64,000 nt of DNA from Litchfieldella rifensis (GCF_042646605.1 NZ_JBHRUG010000026.1:1-64000), one strand, 5' to 3'; counted from the first letter of the stretch, positions 35,660 to 44,230 are shown. The notes: a model not told the origin generated them from the sequence alone. Numbers and translations: made by a program.

Positions 35660-35691
35660 GCTCGTGGCCCGTCGCTCGCCGCTCGTGGCCC
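35660..35691 (+). repeat. Direct repeat GCTCGTGGCCC in the hom-thrC spacer
   Basis: Two exact copies of the 11-mer GCTCGTGGCCC (35660-35670 and 35681-35691) flank the related GTCGCTCGCC. The whole 86-nt spacer is a degenerate GC-rich repeat. The motif CTCGT(A/G)GC also occurs next to the heptamer array before lysS, so both may belong to one intergenic repeat family. Confidence 0.7.
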
Positions 35692-35704
35692 ACGGAGTGG
35701 AAAG

Positions 35705-37093
35705 ATGCGCTATATCAGTACTCGCGGGCAGGCGCCCGCACTGAGTTTCGAGGATGTCGTGCTGACCGGCATGGCCAGCGATGGCGGCCTCTACGTTCCG
35801 GAAAGCGTGCCGCAGCTTAGCCACGATGACCTGGCCGCCATGGCCGGCCTGTCCTACGCCGAGATCGCCTTCCGGGTGATGCAGCCCTTCGTCGCCGGGG
35901 CCATCGACGACGACACCTTCCGCGGCCTGGTGCGCGATGCCTATGCCACCTTCAGCCATGACGCCGTGGTGCCGCTCAACCAGCTCGATGCCAACCATTT
36001 CCTGCTCGAACTGTTCCACGGCCCGACCCTGGCCTTCAAGGATGTGGCCTTGCAGTTGTTGGGCCGGTTGCTCGACCACTTCCTGGCCAAGCGCGGCGAG
36101 CGCGCGGTGATCATGGGGGCCACGTCGGGCGACACCGGCTCGGCGGCGATCGAGGGCTGCCGCCACTGCGACAACCTGGACATCTTCATCCTCCATCCGT
36201 ACAACCGGGTCTCCGAGGTGCAGCGTCGCCAGATGACCTCGGTGCTGGCCGACAATGTCTTCAATATCGCCATCGAGGGCAATTTCGACGACGCCCAAGC
36301 CATGGTCAAGGCCAGCTTCGCCAACCAGGACTTCCTGAACGGCACGCGGCTGGTGGCGGTCAACTCGATCAACTGGGCGCGCATCATGGCCCAGATCGTC
36401 TATTACGTCGCCGCCGGCGTGGCGCTCGGCGCGCCGCACCGCCCGGTCAGCTTCTGCGTGCCGTCGGCCAACTTCGGCAATGTCTTCGCCGGCTACATGG
36501 CCTACCGCATGGGCTTGCCGGTCAAGCAGTTCATCATCGCCACCAACGCCAACGATATCCTGCACCGCACGCTGGCCGACAACGACTTCTCCAAGCGCGA
36601 GCTGAAGGCAACGCTGGCGCCGTCGATGGATATCGTGGTGTCGTCGAACTTCGAGCGACTGCTGTTCGAGGCCTATGGCCGCGACGGCGACGCCGTACGC
36701 GAGCTGCTCGAGCGCTTCCAGCAGGAACCCACGACACTCGCCGAGGCACCGCTGGCCAGGCTGCGCGACCTGTTTGCCAGCCATAGCGTCGATGACGCCA
36801 CCATCCTCGAGGTGATTCGTGAGGCCCACCATCGCACCCAGGAGATTCTCGACCCGCATACCGCCACCGGCTATCGCGCCGCCGAGCGGGTGCGTGCCGA
36901 TGCCGCCACGCCGGTGGTGACGCTGGCCACCGCGCATCCGGCCAAGTTCGCCGAGGCGGTGGTCAAGGCCGGGTTCCCCGGCGTCCCCTTGCCGCCGCAT
37001 ATGGACGACCTGCTGGAACGCGAGGAACGCTATACGGTGCTGCCGGCGGAGCTTGCGGCGGTGCAGCGCTTCGTGGCCGAGAACCGCCGCTGA
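35705..37093 (+). CDS. thrC: Threonine synthase
   Basis: 462 residues. The PLP-binding lysine is Lys112 in LFHGPTLAFKDVALQ, and MGATSGDTGSAA forms the phosphate-binding loop. N-terminal MRYISTRGQAP is typical of the longer proteobacterial form. It converts O-phosphohomoserine to threonine. It follows hom after an 86-nt repeat-containing spacer. The kinase gene thrB is not in the window. Confidence 0.96.
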   Translation: MRYISTRGQAPALSFEDVVLTGMASDGGLYVPESVPQLSHDDLAAMAGLSYAEIAFRVMQPFVAGAIDDDTFRGLVRDAYATFSHDAVVPLNQLDANHFLLELFHGPTLAFKDVALQLLGRLLDHFLAKRGERAVIMGATSGDTGSAAIEGCRHCDNLDIFILHPYNRVSEVQRRQMTSVLADNVFNIAIEGNFDDAQAMVKASFANQDFLNGTRLVAVNSINWARIMAQIVYYVAAGVALGAPHRPVSFCVPSANFGNVFAGYMAYRMGLPVKQFIIATNANDILHRTLADNDFSKRELKATLAPSMDIVVSSNFERLLFEAYGRDGDAVRELLERFQQEPTTLAEAPLARLRDLFASHSVDDATILEVIREAHHRTQEILDPHTATGYRAAERVRADAATPVVTLATAHPAKFAEAVVKAGFPGVPLPPHMDDLLEREERYTVLPAELAAVQRFVAENRR

Positions 37094-37251
37094 TTGATGG
37101 CATACTCTGCTCCCTTTTTGGAGCGGACAGCACCCAAGGCCAGGCCAGGAAGAAAGCGGAACTCGTGCGGCAGGGATAGCCGCACGGGAGTGCCCAGGGA
37201 AGGGGGCATTCGGCCATGACCTGTCGCGACAGGAATTTTCCCAAGGGACCC

Positions 37252-37278
37252 ACGCCCGCTCTGCCCGGGCGTTCTTTC
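37252..37278 (+). terminator. Possible terminator between thrC and recJ
   Basis: ACGCCCG and CGGGCGT (7 bp, 7-nt loop) are followed by TCTTTC, three bases before the AAGGAGAG ribosome site of recJ. It could end hom-thrC transcription or, in the same RNA, sit just upstream of the recJ ribosome site. Confidence 0.5.
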
Positions 37279-37294
37279 GCAAGGAGAGTTCCGT

Positions 37295-39103
37295 TTGGAT
37301 ACGGAGATCGCCCAACCCCTCATCCAGGACCTACTCCGGACGCGCATTCAGCCGCGGCAGCGTGACGCGGCGCTCTATGCACGGGCGCAGGCCGAGGGAC
37401 TGACCGAGCTGCAGGCGCGGATACTGGCCGGTCGGCTGGCCGGTTACCGTGGCGAGATCGGCCCGCTGGTCTCGCCCAGTCTGCGTCATCTCGAGCATCC
37501 CGAGCGCCTGGCGGACGCGCGTCGCGCCGCCGAGCGCCTCGGCCAGGCGGTGGTGGAAGGCGAGCATATCGGCATCCTCACCGACTACGACGTCGACGGC
37601 ATCACCTCGCATGTGGTGATCCTGCGGACCCTGAGCGAACTGTTCGGAGTGCCGTCGCACAAGCTGCACAGCCTGATCGGCCACCGCATCAATGACGGTT
37701 ACGGCATCAGCCTGCCGCTGGTGGAGCGTACCCTGCGGCTGACACCACGCCCCAGCCTGGTGATCACCGCCGACTGTGGCAGCAGCGACGAGCCGCGCAT
37801 CGCCCGCCTGAAGGAGGCCGGCATCGAGGTGATCGTCACCGACCATCACGCCCTGCCCATCGAGGGGCCGCCGGCCTCGGCCCATGCCACCGTCAATCCG
37901 ACGCGCGACGACTGCGACTATCCCGACCCGACTATCGCCGGCTGCATGGTGGCCTGGCTGGTCATGTCGCTGACCCGCTCGGTGCTGATCGAGTGGGGCG
38001 CGCTGGCTGCTGCGACGCCCAAGCTCTCGCCGTGGCTCTCCTATGTGGCCCTGGGCACCGTGGCCGATTGCGTGTCGCTGGGGGGCAGCGCCGCCAATCG
38101 CGCGGTGGTCACGCACGGGCTGAGCCTGATCAACCGCATGGAGGCCGCCTGCTGGCGTGCCATGGCCGTGCGTCTGGGAGCCGACAGCGTACCCTTCGAC
38201 GCCGAAACCCTGGCCTTTCAGATGGGGCCGCGCATCAATGCCCGCTCGCGCCTGGACGACCCTTACGCAGCGCTGCACTTCATGCTGGCGGCGGACGATG
38301 CCATCGCCCAGCAGCACCTGGATGTGCTGGATCAGGACAACCAGTCGCGCAAGGCGATCGAGGCCGACATGACCGAAGAGGCGCGACGGCTGGCGATGCC
38401 GCAGTTGTCCGCCGGTGCGCCGGCGCTGGTGGTGTATCTCGAGGACGGCCATGCCGGCGTGCAAGGCATCGTCGCCTCGCGCCTGGTCCAGGCCTTCGGC
38501 CGCCCGACGCTGGTGCTCACCCGTGCCGCCGCCCCGGGCATGCTGACCGGTTCAGGGCGCTCGATCGACGGGTTGCATCTGCGCGATGCCCTGCAGCGAG
38601 TCCATGAGCTGGCACCCGAGGCCCTGCCGCGTTTCGGTGGCCACCGCGGGGCCGCCGGTATCGGGTTGCCCATCGAGCAACTCGATTGCTTCCGCGAGAC
38701 CTTGCTGGTGGCCGTGAGCGAGCAGTTGGGTAGTCGCGAACTCTATCCCTGCGTGTTCACTGACGGTGAGCTGGAGACCGAGCAACTGTCGTTGGCGACG
38801 CTCGACGAGCTGGAACGGCTGGCCCCCTATGGCCGCGAGTTCGACGCGCCGCTGTTCAGTGGCGAGTTCCTGGTCGAGAACCTGCGCGTTGTCGGTGCCG
38901 ATGGCAATCACTTGATGCTCGAACTGTCGCGCGGCGGCGTCGCCGTGCGGGCGATCTGGTTCCGTGCCCTGACGCCCGGCGAGGTGCCGGCCTTCGCCCT
39001 GGGCGCACGACTGCACTGCGCCTACAAGCTGTCGCGCAATCGCTGGAAGGGGCGGGAGTCCCTGCAGTTAATGGTGGAACACGCCGAGATATTGGCAAGC
39101 TGA
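37295..39103 (+). CDS. recJ: Single-stranded-DNA exonuclease RecJ (TTG start, divergent)
   Basis: 602 residues from TTG 37295 (AAGGAGAG at about 8 nt). DHH-family metal motifs: DYDVDG (97-102), ADCG (159-162), VTDHH (182-186), LGTVADC, and the C-terminal DHHA1 RFGGHRGAAG. The OB-like end LMLELSRGGVAVRAIWF fits RecJ. It is longer and more divergent than E. coli RecJ (577 residues; DFDADG and VDNG). It occupies the usual recJ position between the xerD-dsbC-hom-thrC group and prfB-lysS. It degrades ssDNA 5' to 3'. Confidence 0.87.
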   Translation: MDTEIAQPLIQDLLRTRIQPRQRDAALYARAQAEGLTELQARILAGRLAGYRGEIGPLVSPSLRHLEHPERLADARRAAERLGQAVVEGEHIGILTDYDVDGITSHVVILRTLSELFGVPSHKLHSLIGHRINDGYGISLPLVERTLRLTPRPSLVITADCGSSDEPRIARLKEAGIEVIVTDHHALPIEGPPASAHATVNPTRDDCDYPDPTIAGCMVAWLVMSLTRSVLIEWGALAAATPKLSPWLSYVALGTVADCVSLGGSAANRAVVTHGLSLINRMEAACWRAMAVRLGADSVPFDAETLAFQMGPRINARSRLDDPYAALHFMLAADDAIAQQHLDVLDQDNQSRKAIEADMTEEARRLAMPQLSAGAPALVVYLEDGHAGVQGIVASRLVQAFGRPTLVLTRAAAPGMLTGSGRSIDGLHLRDALQRVHELAPEALPRFGGHRGAAGIGLPIEQLDCFRETLLVAVSEQLGSRELYPCVFTDGELETEQLSLATLDELERLAPYGREFDAPLFSGEFLVENLRVVGADGNHLMLELSRGGVAVRAIWFRALTPGEVPAFALGARLHCAYKLSRNRWKGRESLQLMVEHAEILAS

Positions 39104-39194
39104 GGAGGCTGCAGGAGAGTTTCTTCCAGGCACTAGCGCTATTTTCCTTCTACAAAACGCGAAGCGTCGTACTTCCTTCTTCCGTCTTTTTTCC

Positions 39195-39614
39195 TCAATA
39201 ATTGGGCCAGACGCCCGGTGTAGCCAGTTCCAGCAAATGGCCGTCCGGGTCGCGAAAATACAGGCTCTCCCCTCCCTTGGGCCAGTGGGTACGCCCTTCG
39301 ATGGTCACACCGTGGTCGCTGAGTTGCGCCTCCCAGGCGGGGAGCTCGCGTGCGGCAATGGCGAATGCCATATGTACGCGACCCTGGCCGTCGTGAGGAG
39401 GGATGGTGCCCATCTCGCCCGGGAGCACCACCGTTTCCAGGGTTTCGCCACGCAGGAACAGCAGCAGCACCGAGCCAGCGCCGGCATCGTAGGCGGTGAA
39501 GCGGTGATCGGCGGTGAAGGCCTCGAGTCCCATCACGCCTTCGAAGAAGGCCCGAGCCCGGGCCATGTCCTCGACGTAGAGTGCCGTTTCCAATACGCCA
39601 TTGAGCTTGGGCAT
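39195..39614 (-). CDS. VOC (glyoxalase/dioxygenase superfamily) protein
   Basis: 139 residues from the ATG at 39614 (GGGAGA at 6 nt). Two beta-alpha-beta-beta-beta halves: LETALYVEDMARARAFFEGVMGL at the start and GESLYFRDPDGHLLELATPG at the end, with possible metal ligands in HMAF and LLELA. The superfamily covers glyoxalases, dioxygenases and antibiotic-binding proteins; the substrate is unknown. It is convergent with recJ. Confidence 0.85.
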   Translation of the reverse strand: MPKLNGVLETALYVEDMARARAFFEGVMGLEAFTADHRFTAYDAGAGSVLLLFLRGETLETVVLPGEMGTIPPHDGQGRVHMAFAIAARELPAWEAQLSDHGVTIEGRTHWPKGGESLYFRDPDGHLLELATPGVWPNY

Positions 39615-39795
39615 CGGCGTCTCCCGATCGTGCACTTGTCTTTTATCCTAGCAGGCGTCAGCACTTGACCTGCCATAATCAGTGGACAATCAGCGGAGCG
39701 GCGGTCAGCGCGCAGTCGTCGGTCAGCATCACGCCTTGGACCTGCCTGGGCGTGACTCCCTAAGTTGATGAAAGTTCAAGGAATCAAATATTCAT

Positions 39796-39809
39796 CATAC
39801 TAAAGTATG
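39796..39809. promoter_or_regulatory. Perfect palindrome CATACTAAAGTATG upstream of fadL
   Basis: CATACT-AA-AGTATG is a perfect 14-nt inverted repeat in the AT-rich leader, 139 nt ahead of the fadL start. It may be a binding site for a dimeric regulator or overlap the promoter. The regulator is unknown. Confidence 0.4.
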
Positions 39810-39824
39810 CTCGCTTTGAAGATT

Positions 39825-39838
39825 AAAACGAACGTTTG
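39825..39838. promoter_or_regulatory. PsrA-like operator upstream of fadL
   Basis: AAAAC-GAAC-GTTTG matches the published PsrA-type pattern (G/C)AAAC-N2-4-GTTT(G/C) at all core positions, missing only the outermost base on one side. PsrA is a TetR-type repressor of fatty-acid degradation genes in Pseudomonas, relieved by long-chain acyl groups. A site ahead of a fatty-acid porin gene makes sense. The assignment is by eye. Confidence 0.45.
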
Positions 39839-39947
39839 CCCTTGATCATTGTGGCGCTTTGCGCCAAAAAGAGTAGGGCACGCCCTTGCCCGGAGCGGGC
39901 AAGACCGCAACTACTTCCAGCCTTTCCCTGGAAAAGGACGTCAGACG

Positions 39948-41285
39948 ATGCAAAACAAGTTCAACAAGCTCTCCATCGCCGTTGCCATCGCCTCCACGGC
40001 GCTGGTCTCCAGCCAGGCGCAGGCCGCGGGGTTTCAGGTCCGAGAGCAGAGCGCCAAGACACTCGCCAATGCATTCTCCAATGCGGCGGCCGGTGCCGAG
40101 GATGCCAGCTTCATGGCCCATAATCCGGCCGCGATCGGCAATATCGACGGCACCCAGGTGACCGGTGGCCTGTCCTATATCGATGCTGATTTCGAACTTC
40201 GGAATGGTGAGGCATCGAGTGCATTCGGGTTCCCCTATGGCTCGGATGCCTCGGGTCAGGGCGGCGAGACTGCCTGGGTCCCCAGTTTTGCCGCCAAGAC
40301 GCAACTCAACGACCAGTTCGACCTGGGCCTGGCGATCTATTCGCCCTACGGGCTGTCGACGCAATACGACAAGGACTGGATCGGGCGCTATCACGGCATC
40401 GAGACCGAACTGAAGACTATCGATATCCAGCCCACGCTGAACTATCGCGTAAACGATCGCCTCTCCATTGCCGCCGGTCTGCGCGCGGAATATGCCGATG
40501 CGACGCTGTCCAACGCCAGCGATTTCGGTTCTTTGGCGGCCTCTCAAGGGGTTCCCGGTGCCGCTCCCGGACAGAACGATGTCATCGGTGAGGTGACAGG
40601 CGATGATTGGGGCTACGGCTATACCCTGGGCGCCCTGTTCCAGGTCACCGACAAGACCCGCCTGGGGATCAGCTATCGCTCCAAGATCGACCTGACACTC
40701 GACGGCGAACTGAACGTCGAGGGGACGGATCCCCTGTCGGACGGCGCCGTCGCGGCTGGGCTGGTGACGGGAACGGGGGGAACCGCCGACTTGACCACGC
40801 CGGCCAATTTGAATCTGGGGGTCTATCATCAGCTCACGGATCGCCTTGCCCTGATGGCCAATGCCGAGTGGATCGAATGGAGCTCTTTCGATGAGTTGGT
40901 GGTCGAGTTCGATGATGGGCGGGACTCGAGCGTCACCGAGGAAAACTGGGATGACACCTGGGCCTTCTCGGTAGGGGCCAACTATGCGCTGACCCCCCAG
41001 TGGCTGCTGCGGGCCGGCCTGGGATATGACCAGACCCCGGTGCCCAGCAGCCGTTATCGCACGCCACGGGTGCCGGATTCGGATCGCCGTTGGGCCTCTG
41101 TCGGGGCGACTTACATGCCGACGCCGGAGCTGGGTATCACCGCCGGCTACTTGCATGTCTTCGGCAAGGACGTGGATATGGATCAGGATGCCACCGATAC
41201 CGGCAACGCGAGCCGCGGCAACCTCGCCGGCACCTATGAGGTGTCGGCGGACGTGTTGGCCCTTTCCGTCGACTATCGCTTCTGA
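39948..41285 (+). CDS. fadL: FadL-type outer membrane fatty acid transporter
   Basis: 445 residues from the ATG at 39948 (AAAAGGA upstream). Signal peptide 1-26 ending AQA, then the N-terminal hatch AGFQVREQSAKTLANAFSNAAAGAEDAS and the family hallmark HNPAAIG. The rest is a 14-stranded barrel with alternating strands and an aromatic C-terminal Phe (ALSVDYRF), the OmpA/BAM sorting signature. It takes up long-chain fatty acids or other hydrophobic compounds. It has an AT-rich upstream region with a likely operator and ends at a strong hairpin. Confidence 0.94.
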   Translation: MQNKFNKLSIAVAIASTALVSSQAQAAGFQVREQSAKTLANAFSNAAAGAEDASFMAHNPAAIGNIDGTQVTGGLSYIDADFELRNGEASSAFGFPYGSDASGQGGETAWVPSFAAKTQLNDQFDLGLAIYSPYGLSTQYDKDWIGRYHGIETELKTIDIQPTLNYRVNDRLSIAAGLRAEYADATLSNASDFGSLAASQGVPGAAPGQNDVIGEVTGDDWGYGYTLGALFQVTDKTRLGISYRSKIDLTLDGELNVEGTDPLSDGAVAAGLVTGTGGTADLTTPANLNLGVYHQLTDRLALMANAEWIEWSSFDELVVEFDDGRDSSVTEENWDDTWAFSVGANYALTPQWLLRAGLGYDQTPVPSSRYRTPRVPDSDRRWASVGATYMPTPELGITAGYLHVFGKDVDMDQDATDTGNASRGNLAGTYEVSADVLALSVDYRF

Positions 41286-41320
41286 GGCTGGCAGCGCGCC
41301 GCGCCTCGTGGCAGGAAGAT

Positions 41321-41350
41321 CACCACACCCGGCTCCGGCCGGGTGTGGTG
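41321..41350 (+). terminator. Hairpin after fadL
   Basis: CACCACACCCGGC and GCCGGGTGTGGTG form a perfect 13-bp stem with loop TCCG, 35 nt after the fadL stop. It is followed by CTTGCT, a weak U-tract. Confidence 0.75.
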
Positions 41351-41481
41351 CTTGCTGACGCTATCCGCCGGGATGGCTGCTGGGAGGGGATTTCGCTACA
41401 ATGAGGGCCTTTATCCGGCCGCCGCCTGTCTTTCGAGTGTGGCGGCCGCCTTCCCTGCAGCAAACGTCAGGCAGACCATTC

Positions 41482-42580
41482 ATGCTAGAGATCAACCCGA
41501 TCAACAACCTCATCAAGGACCTGTCCGAGCGGACAGACGTCCTGAGGGGGTATCTTTGACTATGCCGAGAAGAAGGACCGGTTAGAGGAAGTCTCCCGCG
41601 AGCTGGAAAACCCCGACGTCTGGAACGACCCGGCGTATGCCCAGAAGCTCGGCAAGGAGCGCGCCGCGCTCGAGCTGGTGGTGCAGACCATCGACGAGCT
41701 GGATCGGGGCGTGACCGATAGTGCCGATCTGCTCGAGCTGGCAGCGTTGGAAGACGACGAGGATACCGTCGCCGAGGTGCAGCGCGAACTGGAAAGCCTG
41801 CAGCAAAGCCTCGAGAAACTCGAGTTCCGACGCATGTTCTCCGGTGAAATGGACGAGAACAACGCCTACCTGGATATCCAGGCCGGTTCGGGCGGCACCG
41901 AGGCCCAGGACTGGGCCAACATGCTGCTGCGCATGTACCTGCGCTGGGCCGAGCATCATGGCTTCAAGGCCGAGATCATCGAGGCCTCAGCCGGCGAGGT
42001 GGCGGGTATCAAGTCGGCGACGGTGCATATCCAGGGCGACTACGCCTTCGGTTGGCTGCGTACCGAAACCGGGGTACATCGCCTGGTGCGCAAGAGCCCC
42101 TTCGACTCCGGTGGCCGCCGCCACACCTCCTTCGCCTCGGTGTTCCTGTCACCGGAGATCGACGACAGCTTCGAGGTCGAGATCAACCCGGCGGACCTGC
42201 GTACCGATACCTACCGCTCTAGCGGCGCCGGCGGCCAGCACGTCAACACCACCGACTCGGCGGTACGCATCACCCATGAGCCGACCGGCATCGTGGTGGC
42301 CTGCCAGAGCCAGCGCAGCCAGCACGCCAACCGCGACTTCGCCATGAAGCAGCTCAAGGCGAAGCTGTGGGAACACGAAATGCAGAAGCGCAACGCCGCC
42401 AAGCAGGAGGCCGAGGACTCCAAGGCCGATATCGGCTGGGGTAGTCAGATCCGCTCCTATGTGCTCGACGACCAGCGCATCAAGGACCTGCGGACCGGCG
42501 TGCAGACCAGCAACTGCGAGAAGGTGCTCGACGGCGATCTGGACCAATTTATCGAAGCGAGTCTCAAGCAAGGCCTATAA
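41482..42580 (+). CDS. prfB: Peptide chain release factor 2 (programmed +1 frameshift)
   Basis: 365 residues made from two frames: codons 1-25 from ATG 41482 to an in-frame UGA at 41557, then +1 to GAC at 41558 and on to the stop ending at 42580. SPF (205-207, stop-codon recognition) and GGQ (250-252, peptidyl-tRNA hydrolysis) fall at exactly the E. coli residue numbers. RF2 reads UGA and UAA. The frameshift lets low RF2 increase its own synthesis. It lies upstream of lysS, as in most gammaproteobacteria. Confidence 0.97.
41545..41560 (+). promoter_or_regulatory. prfB +1 programmed frameshift site
   Basis: AGGGGG (internal Shine-Dalgarno, 41545-41550), a 3-nt spacer, then CTT-TGA-C (41554-41560). 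This is the canonical RF2 autoregulatory slippery site: the peptidyl-tRNA slips from CUU to UUU while UGA waits for RF2. Confidence 0.97.
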
Positions 42581-42626
42581 GAGCTGGTGGCGAACGGCGG
42601 ACTGCGAGCTGGGAATACTATATTGC

Positions 42627-42675
42627 TAGCCCGTAGCCCGTAGCCCGTAGCCCGTAGCCCGTAGCCCGTAGCCCG
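42627..42675 (+). repeat. Heptamer tandem array (TAGCCCG)7
   Basis: Seven exact, uninterrupted copies of TAGCCCG (49 nt) lie between prfB and lysS, ending 34 nt before the lysS ATG. They are followed by the degenerate CAACTCGTAGCAC. Because 7 is not a multiple of 3, copy changes would alter leader length but no reading frame here. It is a typical slipped-strand (VNTR) substrate. Confidence 0.95.
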
Positions 42676-42709
42676 CAACTCGTAGCACAATTTTTTCACA
42701 GGTAGCGTA

Positions 42710-44230
42710 ATGGCCAACCAGAGCTCTTCCCAGGACAGCCCCCAGCACGACGAGAACCATCTGATCGCCGAGCGCCGTGCCAAGCTGGCGGCGAGGCGCG
42801 AGCGTGCCGCCGAGAGCGGCGAGAGTGCCTTCCCCAACGATTTCCGCCGCGACGGCCTGGCGGCCGATCTCCTCGCCGAACTGGGCGACAGGGACAAGGA
42901 CGCGCTGGAGTCCCTGGATCGCCAGGCGGCCGTGGCCGGGCGCATCATGCGCAAGCGTGGCCCCTTCATCGTCATCCAGGACGTCTCCGGACAGATCCAG
43001 TTGTACGTCGACAAGAAGGGCCTGCCTGCCGATGTGCTCGAGGACATCAAGGGCTGGGACATCGGCGATATCGTCGCGGGGCGTGGGCCGGTGCACAAGT
43101 CCGGCAAGGGCGACCTGTACGTGAAGATGAGCGAGGCCAAGCTGCTGACCAAGAGCCTGCGCCCGCTGCCCGACAAATTCCACGGCCTGACCGATCTGGA
43201 AGCACGCTATCGCCAGCGCTATGTCGACCTGATCATGAACCCCGAATCGCGGCGTACCTTCGAGGTGCGCGCCGGGGTGATCGCGTCCATCCGGCGCTTC
43301 TTCGAGTCGCGTGGTTTCATGGAGGTCGAGACGCCGATGCTGCAGCAGATCCCCGGCGGTGCCGCGGCTCGGCCGTTCATCACCCACCACAACGCGCTGG
43401 ACCTCGACATGTACCTGCGCATCGCCCCGGAGCTGTATCTCAAGCGGCTGGTGGTGGGGGGATTCGAGCGGGTCTTCGAGATCAACCGCAATTTCCGCAA
43501 CGAGGGGTTGTCGACGCGTCACAACCCCGAATTCACCATGCTCGAGTTCTACTGGGCCTACGCCGACTATCATGACCTGCTCGATCTCACCGAAGAGATG
43601 GTGCGCCAGGTGGCTCAGGAAGTGCTGGGGACCACTACCCTGGTCTACCAGGGCACGAGCTACGACCTGGGGCAGCCGTTCGCGCGTCTGACCCTGCGTC
43701 AGGCGATCCTCGAACACGGCGATGGCCTCGGCGAGTCCGACATCGATACCGAGGACGGTGCCCGCGCTACCTGTGACCGTCTGGGCATCGCCGTCAAAAA
43801 CAGTTGGGGACTGGGCAAGCTGCAGACCGAGATCTTCGAGGAGGTGGCCGAGCCCAAGCTCGATCGGCCGACCTTCATCGTCGAGTACCCGGCCGAGGTC
43901 AGTCCGCTGGCGCGGCGCAACGATGCCAATCCCTTCGTCACCGACCGCTTCGAATTCTTCGTCGGCGGCCGCGAGATCGCCAATGGTTTCTCGGAGCTCA
44001 ACGATGCCGAGGACCAGGCCGAACGTTTCCGCGAGCAGGTGGCCGAGAAGGACGCCGGTGATCTGGAGGCGATGTATTACGACGCCGACTACGTGCGCGC
44101 CCTCGAATACGGCCTGCCGCCCACCGCGGGCGAAGGCATCGGTATCGATCGGCTGGTGATGCTGTTTACCGATAGCCCGTCGATTCGGGATGTGCTGCTG
44201 TTCCCGGCGATGCGCCCCGAGGCGGAGTGA
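42710..44230 (+). CDS. lysS: Lysine--tRNA ligase, class II
   Basis: 506 residues. The N-terminal OB-fold anticodon-binding domain is at about 60-170 (AVAGRIMRKRGPFIVIQDVSG). The class II catalytic core carries motif 1 (FMEVETPMLQ), motif 2 (FRNEGLSTRHNPEFTMLEFY) and motif 3 (GEGIGIDRLVMLF). It charges tRNA(Lys). The 129-nt space after prfB holds the heptamer array; GGTAG lies near the start but no strong ribosome site is visible. Confidence 0.97.
   Translation: MANQSSSQDSPQHDENHLIAERRAKLAARRERAAESGESAFPNDFRRDGLAADLLAELGDRDKDALESLDRQAAVAGRIMRKRGPFIVIQDVSGQIQLYVDKKGLPADVLEDIKGWDIGDIVAGRGPVHKSGKGDLYVKMSEAKLLTKSLRPLPDKFHGLTDLEARYRQRYVDLIMNPESRRTFEVRAGVIASIRRFFESRGFMEVETPMLQQIPGGAAARPFITHHNALDLDMYLRIAPELYLKRLVVGGFERVFEINRNFRNEGLSTRHNPEFTMLEFYWAYADYHDLLDLTEEMVRQVAQEVLGTTTLVYQGTSYDLGQPFARLTLRQAILEHGDGLGESDIDTEDGARATCDRLGIAVKNSWGLGKLQTEIFEEVAEPKLDRPTFIVEYPAEVSPLARRNDANPFVTDRFEFFVGGREIANGFSELNDAEDQAERFREQVAEKDAGDLEAMYYDADYVRALEYGLPPTAGEGIGIDRLVMLFTDSPSIRDVLLFPAMRPEAE

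Larger units (their letters stand above)
39615..39947. other. Intergenic region between the VOC gene and fadL
   Basis: This 333-nt gap carries no supportable gene. The half next to fadL (39760-39850) is AT-rich compared with the surroundings and holds a perfect 14-nt palindrome and a PsrA-like operator (listed separately). Candidate -35 hexamers TTGATG (39765) and TTGAAG (39816) are present but neither has a convincing -10. The half next to the VOC gene shows nothing clear. Confidence 0.6.

Noticed and set aside
37221..37232. CTGTCGCGACAG palindrome before recJ as a LexA (SOS) box
   Set aside because: LexA sites need CTGT-N8-ACAG; here the spacer is only 4 nt, so the half-sites are wrongly phased.
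35363..37315. A 650-codon open frame on the minus strand across hom, thrC and the recJ start
   Set aside because: It is the antisense shadow of thrC and its neighbours, with repetitive His/Gly/Val/Gln composition typical of such frames in high-GC DNA. No domain is visible and it covers genes of known function.
41397..41402. TACAAT as the prfB promoter -10
   Set aside because: No acceptable -35 lies 16-18 nt upstream, so I did not list it; the promoter may still be in this gap.
42627..42675. The TAGCCCG array as a CRISPR
   Set aside because: Units are 7 bp with no spacers and no cas genes occur in the window; it is a simple tandem repeat.
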